NCBI RefSeq assembly: GCF_000718135.1
Contig: NZ_JOEM01000019.1
Coordinates: 93,057 to 157,056, forward strand
Length of the DNA: 64,000 nt
Origin: Streptomyces cyaneofuscatus
GTDB taxonomy: Bacteria > Actinomycetota > Actinomycetes > Streptomycetales > Streptomycetaceae
Direction of reading: 5' to 3'
The notes below the pieces were generated by a model. It did no database searches. It saw nothing but the letters and a program-made list of their open reading frames with translations, and was not told the origin of the DNA. The position numbers were made by a program, and so were the translations under genes. Each line of letters opens with the position of its first letter. The first letter of the stretch is position 1. Positions 54,001 to 61,600 of the stretch are shown piece by piece.

Positions 54001-57000
54001 GTGGCCGACCGGTACGACGAATCATCCGTGGGGAACGTCGACAAGTACGAGAACACGGACGCGGCATCGTCCGACAACTGGGCCGACCTCGTCCATCACA
54101 TCACCGGCTACCCCGTGCCCAAGCGCAGCGAGATCTTCGACACCCTCCGCTCCGACCACGGCGGCAAGCTCTTCCGCATGGACATCAAGGAGCGCAGCCT
54201 CAGCCTCCTCGTCAAGGACTCCGGCTTCCTGCAGAACAAGGGCCAGGACTACGACATCTGGTTCTTCGACAGCGGGAAGAAGCGCTCCATCATGCAGGCC
54301 CGCATCGTCTTCGAGGGGCGGGTGAAGTCCGGCGACGAGATCATCTTCGCCGGCACCGACTCCACCGACGTCAACAACGTGGACGTCCGCGAGGGCAACG
54401 AGTTCACCGACTACAACAAGGACAAGTTCAGCACCATCCCGCTGGCCCGCTACATGAACGGGCCCCGGGCGGCGCTCATGTCCCTGCTGGACGGCGGAAA
54501 CAGCGCCAACGGCCGCTTCAGCGGTGAGGTCGCCAAGGAAGGCGATGCCGTCGACCTCACTTCCTTCACCAAGGCCGGCCACTCCTTCGACTACGCCGCC
54601 CAGTTCTTCAAGTACCACGCCCCGGTGCTGAAGGACTGGGAGGACCGCTTCGGGCGGGACGACGCGAGCTGGAAGGGCGAGGCCGCGGAGGTCTTCCGCA
54701 GCCTCATCAAGAAGATCCGCGAGAACTACGACGCCTACGTGGAGACCTTCAACGAGACGGCGGGCAGCGGGGACGCCACCGGCACCGGCAGCACCGTCTA
54801 CTCCCGCGCACTCTCGCTGGGCCGCTCCCACCTGGAGCAGGCCGCCCGGGACCTGCTCGGCTACTGGCTCGCCTGGGCCCAGTCCGACTACTACGACCCG
54901 CACCGGGTGCTCCGCTACGTCCTCGACGACCTCGCCAAGTGGGTGGACACGGAGAACGTGGCCAGGACGAAGATCACGTCCACCACGTACCGCTACACCA
55001 CCTCGGTCAGCCACAAGCCGGAGGCCGAATTCAAGCAGGTCCACCCCGAGTACGGAGACCTCACCGACATCGCCAACTGGGCCAAGGTCGGCGACAAGGC
55101 GGTGGACATCTGGAGCCGGGCCGTGGACGACATGCTCGTCAAGAACGCCCGCATCGTGCAGTCGCGGCTCAACAACCAGTTCCTGGACCTCTCCAAGGAC
55201 TTCTCCGAGAACGTACCCGAGCCCAAGTCGACCGGCACGGCGAGCGAGGAGTACGAGAAGAAGAAGCTGGAGGAGGAGAAGGAGGAGATCAAGAAGGAGA
55301 ACGAGGAGAACCGCCGCTACCAGGACGAGCTCCGCGAGGAGCAGCGCAAGCAGCGGGAAGAGGACAAGAAGCTCCAGGAGGAGCTCCGTAAGGAGCAGGA
55401 GGAGCAGCGCGAGGAGGACAAGAAGTACCAGGACGAGCTCCGCGAGGAGCAGCGCCTCCAGCGTGAGGAGGACAAGAAGCTCCAGGAGGAGCTCCGTAAG
55501 GAGCAGGAGGAGCAGCGCGAGGAGGACAAGAAGTACCAGGACGAGCTGCGCGAGGAGCAGCGGCGGGAGCAGGAGGAGGCCAAGCGCGAGGCCGAGGAGC
55601 AGGCCAAGCAGATGGAGGAGAGCCTCGGCAACATCAACGGGCCGGGCGGCGGAGGTGAGAACCTCGGCAACCTCGACGACCTGCTGAACCTCAAGTCGGA
55701 CATCCCGGTGACCGAGAGCCTCGGCGACCTCGGCGGTATCAACAACCCCGGCCCCGGCGACTCCAACACGCCCAGCCTCGACGATGTGAACAACGCGGTC
55801 ACCGAGAAGCTCGGCAACCTCGGCGACGTGAACAACCCGGGCGACGCGACCAACCCCGGCGGCGGCCCGGTGCCGGTGACCTCGAACCTCGGCAACCTCG
55901 GCGGGCTCAACGGTGGCCCCGGCTCCACGCGGAACCCCAACGACGCGGCCAACCAGGCGATCTCCGAGAACCTGGGCAGCCTCGGCGACCTCAACAACGG
56001 GGCGGGCGGCTCCCTCGACACCCCGACCGGCGGCAAGACCCAGCTCGACGCCTCCGGCCTGAACACGGACTTCCCGGACGGCAGCAGCACCTCCTTCGAC
56101 AAGGACACCGGGATCCTCACCACCACCCACCCGGACGGCAGCGTCACCACGCAGGATCTGGGCGACGGCGCCCGAGTGACCAACCCGGACGGTTCGGTGA
56201 CCTCCCTCGGCGACGACGGCAAGCTGACGACGACGTTCCCCGACGGTACGAAGCAGGAGATCGACCCGGCGACCGGCCAGGCAACCTCCACCGCCCCGGA
56301 CGGCACCGTCACCACGGAGAACCTCGGCAACCTCGGCGGCCTCAACGGCCGGAACAGCATCGGGGACCTGGCGAACCTCGGAGACCTGGGCAACATCAAC
56401 GCCGACCTGCCGACCGAATCACGCGGAGACCTGGGCGACCTCGGCGACCTCGGCGACCGGCAGACCATCAACGACCTGGGCGACCTCGGGAACCTCAACA
56501 CCGGCGACACGGGTCTGAAGTCCTCGACCGGCAGTCTCACCGGGCTGGAGAACGGCGACTTCGCCACCACGTTCCCGGACGGCGGCAAGACCGTCTTCGA
56601 CCCGGACACGGGGCAGCTCACCAGCATCGCTCCGGACGGTTCCAGGACCACCACCGACCTCACCCACGGGGCCGAGGTCACCAACCCGGACGGCTCGGTC
56701 TCCTCGCTGGACAACGGCAGGTTCCTCAACTCCTTCCCGGACGGCTCCCAGCACTCCATCGACCCCGACACCGGCATCGCCACCGTCACCGACCCCCAGG
56801 GCAGGACCGAGACGGTCACCCTCGACGAGCTCAACTCGCGCGGGAGCGCCAACGACAGGCCGGACTTCCTCGACGACCTGCGGGACCTCGACCGGAACCG
56901 CGACCTCGGCAACCTCGGTGACCTCAACGGGAACCGGGACCTGGACGGCCCGAACGGGAACCGGGACCTCGATCTCGACGGACTCAAGGATCTGGCCAAC

Positions 57001-57603
57001 GGCAGCAGCGGCAGTGGCAGCGGTGGCGGCGGTGGCGGCGGTGGGGGAGGCGACGGGACCACCAACCGGGACGTCTCCCTCTCGGAGCTGGGCCTGGGCG
57101 CCCAGGTCGGCGCGGGCGGCTCCGGCGGCGGTCTCCCCGGCGCGAACCTCCCGTCCTCGGAGACCCTCGGCCAGGTCTCTCCGCTCTCCGACAGCGCCAC
57201 GAACAACGCGGCGGTCCCCGGCGGCGGCTCCGGCGGCGGACCGGGAGCCCCCGGCGCCCCGGGCACACCCGGCACCCCCGGTATGCCGATGGGCGGCGGC
57301 ATGGGCGGCATGGGTGGGGGCGGCGAGAAGGGCAACGGCGAGCGCGTGCGCTCCGTCCTGGTCGACGCGGCGGAGGAGAGCGAGCGCCGCAACCGCCGCC
57401 GGCGCAGCCCGTGGAACCGCCAGGAGGACAGCGACACCTTCCTCGCCCCCGCCTCCCGGGTGGCCACCACCGGCGGCAACTCCCCGGCCGAGGACGAGGA
57501 GGAGCAGGGGCGCAGGCCCGTCACCTCCGCCGACTACCTGGAGGAGGACGCGGACGTCTGGGGCACCGAGGAGGGCGGCACCCCGGCCGTCATCGGGAGG
57601 TGA
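54001..57603 (+). CDS. Large repeat-rich T7SS-locus protein with WXG100-like domain and coiled coil
   Basis: Protein of 1200 residues, likely a secreted or surface T7SS substrate. Order: N-terminal region (1-190), a WXG100-like helical domain with SWKG at Trp224 (about 190-400), a charged coiled coil (about 418-535) made of 36-residue repeats, and Gly/Asn/Leu repeats of the type NLGNLGDLNN (about 540-670). Two blocks of beta-type PDGS/DPxTG repeats (about 681-780 and 850-945), a glycine-rich hinge (about 1000-1018) and an acidic C-terminus (DYLEEDADVWGTEEG) follow. No enzymatic domain is seen. GTG start. Confidence 0.8.
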   Translation: MADRYDESSVGNVDKYENTDAASSDNWADLVHHITGYPVPKRSEIFDTLRSDHGGKLFRMDIKERSLSLLVKDSGFLQNKGQDYDIWFFDSGKKRSIMQARIVFEGRVKSGDEIIFAGTDSTDVNNVDVREGNEFTDYNKDKFSTIPLARYMNGPRAALMSLLDGGNSANGRFSGEVAKEGDAVDLTSFTKAGHSFDYAAQFFKYHAPVLKDWEDRFGRDDASWKGEAAEVFRSLIKKIRENYDAYVETFNETAGSGDATGTGSTVYSRALSLGRSHLEQAARDLLGYWLAWAQSDYYDPHRVLRYVLDDLAKWVDTENVARTKITSTTYRYTTSVSHKPEAEFKQVHPEYGDLTDIANWAKVGDKAVDIWSRAVDDMLVKNARIVQSRLNNQFLDLSKDFSENVPEPKSTGTASEEYEKKKLEEEKEEIKKENEENRRYQDELREEQRKQREEDKKLQEELRKEQEEQREEDKKYQDELREEQRLQREEDKKLQEELRKEQEEQREEDKKYQDELREEQRREQEEAKREAEEQAKQMEESLGNINGPGGGGENLGNLDDLLNLKSDIPVTESLGDLGGINNPGPGDSNTPSLDDVNNAVTEKLGNLGDVNNPGDATNPGGGPVPVTSNLGNLGGLNGGPGSTRNPNDAANQAISENLGSLGDLNNGAGGSLDTPTGGKTQLDASGLNTDFPDGSSTSFDKDTGILTTTHPDGSVTTQDLGDGARVTNPDGSVTSLGDDGKLTTTFPDGTKQEIDPATGQATSTAPDGTVTTENLGNLGGLNGRNSIGDLANLGDLGNINADLPTESRGDLGDLGDLGDRQTINDLGDLGNLNTGDTGLKSSTGSLTGLENGDFATTFPDGGKTVFDPDTGQLTSIAPDGSRTTTDLTHGAEVTNPDGSVSSLDNGRFLNSFPDGSQHSIDPDTGIATVTDPQGRTETVTLDELNSRGSANDRPDFLDDLRDLDRNRDLGNLGDLNGNRDLDGPNGNRDLDLDGLKDLANGSSGSGSGGGGGGGGGGDGTTNRDVSLSELGLGAQVGAGGSGGGLPGANLPSSETLGQVSPLSDSATNNAAVPGGGSGGGPGAPGAPGTPGTPGMPMGGGMGGMGGGGEKGNGERVRSVLVDAAEESERRNRRRRSPWNRQEDSDTFLAPASRVATTGGNSPAEDEEEQGRRPVTSADYLEEDADVWGTEEGGTPAVIGR
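55318..55566 (+). repeat. 108-base tandem repeat encoding coiled-coil units
   Basis: Two nearly identical 108-base units (55318-55425 and 55426-55533) and the start of a third (55534-55566) encode 36-residue units beginning YQDELREEQR. Differences are few (for example KQ versus LQ at residues 11-12), suggesting recent unequal duplication. The number of units may vary between strains. Confidence 0.85.
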
Positions 57604-57709
57604 CGTTCGCTCAGACGCCTGTCACCAGGCAGGATGAGCGGGCCGGGCGCCGAGCCCGAACCGACATCCGTACGTACGTGAAGACCGAGGCAGAAGGAGG
57701 GGAGCGGGC

Positions 57710-58162
57710 GTGACCGAACCGCTGGAGAAGCGCCTGGAGAGGGCCATGGCCGAACTGCAGGCGGCCCAGGAGGCGGTGGCGCGTACCGAGCGCGAGCTGC
57801 GGTCGGCGTCGTTCGCCGTGCTCTCCTCCGACCGCGCGGTCCGGGCCACCGCGGGCCCGCAGGGTGAGCTGACCGGGATCGAGTTCCTGGAGAACAAGTA
57901 CCGCGACATGTCCCCGCAGGAGCTGGCCGCCAGCGTGCTGGAGGCGGCGAGCGCGGCCCGGCTGAAGATGAACCGCCATGTGATGAAGGCGATGGCCCCG
58001 TTCGCCGAACCCAGCAGCAACGTGCCCGAGCTGAAGGGCTTCGAGCTGGACTGGGAGCGCATCTTCGGCCCCGAGGTGCTGCGCGAGGACGACCAGGACA
58101 CCGAGCGCGGCCCGGCCACCCCCGCCTGGCGGGACGCGCTCGGCGACGAGGGAGAGGACTGA
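57710..58162 (+). CDS. YbaB/EbfC-family protein in the T7SS locus
   Basis: Protein of 150 residues. An N-terminal helix (about 3-30, EKRLERAMAELQAAQEAVAR) is followed by a beta-strand pair with AVRATAGPQGELTGIEF, then a helix (SPQELAASVLEAASAARLKMN), the layout of YbaB/EbfC nucleoid-associated proteins. T7SS loci often encode such relatives. GTG start with GAAGGAGGGGAG upstream. The next gene begins 3 bases after the stop. Confidence 0.75.
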   Translation: MTEPLEKRLERAMAELQAAQEAVARTERELRSASFAVLSSDRAVRATAGPQGELTGIEFLENKYRDMSPQELAASVLEAASAARLKMNRHVMKAMAPFAEPSSNVPELKGFELDWERIFGPEVLREDDQDTERGPATPAWRDALGDEGED

Positions 58163-58165
58163 GCG

Positions 58166-58534
58166 ATGGGACAGCGGTACTACGTCGACCCGGAGCGCAT
58201 CGAGGCCCTGGCACGGCAGTTGGAGGAGATCGGGACGCTCACCCGGTCCATGACCGAGGAGTTCCTCGACGAGCTGGCGCCCACGGTCAGCTGGCCCGGC
58301 ACCAACAGCGAGTTCTCCGAGAAGGCCAAGCCGCAGGAGCAGAAGGAGCGGCAGACCACCAAGGACACGATGCTCTCCATCCGGGACGCGCTGGTGGGCA
58401 TCACCGACGCCACGATCGGCAACGTCCGGATGATGAAGGACACCCGCGACCGCAACCTGGACGAGATCGAGCACGGCAACAGCCGCCTCGAAGCCGACGG
58501 ATTCGACGGCCCGGGCGGGCATGGCCGGCGCTGA
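58166..58534 (+). CDS. WXG100-like protein upstream of the giant toxin
   Basis: Helical protein of 122 residues. A turn motif WPGTNSEF lies near residue 43 between two long helices, as in WXG100 proteins (W-P-G). The C-terminus has a charged helix (MMKDTRDRNLDEIEHGNSRLE) and a Gly-rich end. It is likely the small WXG partner needed for export of the downstream giant toxin. Spacing of 3 bases from the YbaB-like gene indicates one operon. Confidence 0.78.
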   Translation: MGQRYYVDPERIEALARQLEEIGTLTRSMTEEFLDELAPTVSWPGTNSEFSEKAKPQEQKERQTTKDTMLSIRDALVGITDATIGNVRMMKDTRDRNLDEIEHGNSRLEADGFDGPGGHGRR

Positions 58535-58615
58535 CCTCCGCACCGCAGGCCGCTCCCGCACGCGACCGGGAGCGGCCGCTCCGTCCTGCCCGCACGGCCC
58601 CCGGGACGGCCGTCG

Positions 58616-61600
58616 GTGAGCATCCAGGTATCGCCCGAGGTCAACGCCATGATCTTCATCCTCACCGGGGAGAAGCTCATGGACGCCGACGAGGACCTCG
58701 CCTTCGAGAGCCGCCGGCCCTACTCCGGCCTCGGGCGCAAACTGGACCGGCTCTCCTCGCTGATCGACAAGTCGATCCACGACATCGGCGAGTCCATGCC
58801 GGACGACCTCGCCTCGTCGTACGCCAAGGCGATGGGCATGCTCATCGACGACGGCGGCAAGAACTACCTGCGCGACTTCTCCGACCAGCTCGACAAGATC
58901 GCCGAGGGCCGCCGCAAGACCTCCATGGACATCATGGAGTCCAAGTGGCAGGTCATCGCCGAGATCATCCGGCTGCTCATCGAGATCGCCATCTACCTGG
59001 CGATGTCCTTCTTCACCGGGGGCGCCTCGGCCAGCCAGATCATGATGGCCAAGCTGCGCAGCCGCTTCTTCATCCTCACCACGCTGAGCCATCTGCTCCA
59101 GCGACTGCACCTGGCGCCCTCGCTGACCGAGGCGTTCGCCGAGGCGTTCACCACCTTCGCCGTGCGGCTCGCGATGATGAACTTCGCCCCGGACGGCCGG
59201 CGCCCCGACGGCATCGACTGGGGTGACATCGGCAAGGCCGCCGCGTTCGGCGCGGCGGCGGGGTTCTTCACCAGCGTCTTCGAGAAGTTCGCCAAGGACA
59301 TCGTCAGGAGCTTCGACGGCAACTTCCTCAAGGGGGGCCCGGATCTCAACTTCAAGAACCCTCCCAACCTGCGGGACACGCCGAACGTCGACATCAAGAC
59401 CAACGGGCCCACCCCCAACCCCAAGCCGGACCCCGACCTGCCCGGCCCCCCGAAGGACCGCCCCGACCCGAACCCGTACGGCAACACCCCCGGCCCCACC
59501 CCCTCGCCCGGCCCGGTGCCCGTCACCTTCCGGGACGGTCCGCTCTCCTTCCGCAACAACCCCGAACTGTGGCGCAACAGCCAGATCCTGCGCCTCAACC
59601 TCGACCGGCCGGGCGCGCTCACCGCGCACTACGCACTCAAGGGCACGGCGGACTTCATCGCCGCCGGAGCCGGCGAGGTGGTCGCGGAGATCCTGATCAA
59701 GGGGGCTTTCGAGGGGGACTGGTCCTCCAGCTGGACCACGTTCGTCGGCGCGGGTGTCAGCAGCCGGGTCGAATCCACCCTCATGAGTGCCGCACTCAAC
59801 AGCGGCGCCGAACTCCGCCACGCGATCGACAAGCTGCGCAACCAGCCACCGCCGACCGTTTCCGGTGGAAACGGCGACGGAAACGGCAACGGCACGGAGA
59901 CGGGCGGTTCCGACCGCACCGAGGGCCCCTCGCGCACGGACAGCACCGGTGGCCCCGGCTCCGGCCCTGGTCTCTCCTCGCCGCCGCCGGTCGTTCAACA
60001 GACCACGAGCCAGGGTGACTTCACCGGCAGCCAGTCGCCGCCGCCCTATGTGTCGCAGGACCCGCCCCCCTACGTCTCCGCCGACCCGCCCCCGTACACC
60101 CCGGGCCCGCTGCCCGTCACCGCGGCGGAGAACGCGCTGTGGCAGCAGGTCCACCAGGGCCCCGCCGAGGTACGGGAGCAGGCGCTGCGGGATCTGGCGG
60201 CTCTGCGGGGCTCCCAGCCGCCGGGCAGCGTGGAGATCGGCGTACGCGACGGGGTGCACGACCGGCTCTCGCAGCTGCCCGAGGTGCGGGTGGTGCCCTC
60301 CGGCAACAGCCCGGCCGGTCAGGTGGACACCGACGAGGTGCGCCGGGCCCTGGAGGGCTTCGGCACGCCGGTGACGGTGGATGCGCCGATCCTGGGGGAG
60401 AGGGCAGGGGAATCGGTCGGCGGCGGCACCGGAATATCCGGTGGCGTGGACACCGGAAAATCACCGGGTACGGAGACCTCCTCCGGCCCCACCGACCAGT
60501 CCGGCCAGCGGAACCAGTCCGGCCCGGACGGCCGCACCACGGCCCCTCCCGAGGTGGACACCAGCGGTTCGTACGGCGATGAGCGCGCTCCCGGAGAGTC
60601 CGGCGGCGGCCCCGAGACGCGCGGCGGCGAGGGCGACGCCTCGACCACCGCCGAAGGTCCCGGCACCGGTGCGCCCCCGCTGACCGTCGTCGTCTCCGAA
60701 GGGCCGCCGCCGGTCGCCGGATCACCGGAGGCGGCGGAGCTGCTGGATGGGGCCGGGGTCGACCGGGCCGTGGTGCTCGGTCCACCGGCCGGTTCCGACG
60801 CGACGGGGCAACCGGTGCGCGAGGCGGTCGAGCTGACCCGCGAAGGCCCCGGCGCGCCGGTGGAGGTCCGCCCGCTCACCGGCCCCGGGTCCGCCGCGAC
60901 GCCCGACGGTGGGGCGGACACGGCGTTCCCGGGCGCGAACGTGCTGCTGCCGGTCGCCGACGCCCTGGGCGTGCCGCCCGTTCTGCCGGCCGCTCCACCG
61001 CCCGCCGCCTCGACCACCGGGTCGGCCAACCCGGTCCCCGCGTCGGCGGCCTCGCCGCCGCGTTCCGTCGCGCAGGGCGGCCAGCCCGGCGACGCGGGGG
61101 CGGTCGAGCCTCCGCCGGGCGAGCAGGTCCCGCAGGCGCAGGAGACGCCGGCCGCGTCCGCCGGCCCCGAGTCCGGCCCGGCCGACCTCGAGTCCGCGGC
61201 CCGCCGCACCGAGTCCGAGCGGTACGACACCGACCTGTCCTCCGTGAAGGTGGTCTCCGGTGAACCGGCCCCCGCCACCGGCGACCTGCCGGGCCCGGAG
61301 TCCAAGCCGACGCCGCTCACCACCACCGACTCCGAGACCGCCCCGGACGTCAAACCGCCGGTCACCTCCACAGCCCCCGAGACCGCCCCGGACGTCAAAC
61401 CGCCGGCCATCCCGACATCCTCGGCCACCCCCACCGACGTGTCCGCCGCCTCCAAGCTGGCCGCGGACGCCCGGCCCTGGACCGAGACGGCCACCGACCT
61501 GCACCTGGAGTCGGGCCGAGGCGACGGGAACACCGCCGCCGCACCCTCGGCCGCCTCGCCCCCGCCCGGGCAGATCACGGTGCGGCCCGCGGAGCCCGTA

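Noticed and set aside
55318..55566. CRISPR-like array in the repeats of the 1200-residue gene
   Set aside because: Units are contiguous, coding, in frame and 108 bases long with no spacers; they are coiled-coil repeats.
57611..60259. 882-codon minus-strand frame opposite the YbaB-like and toxin genes
   Set aside because: Antisense shadow of coding DNA; would overlap three well-supported plus-strand genes.
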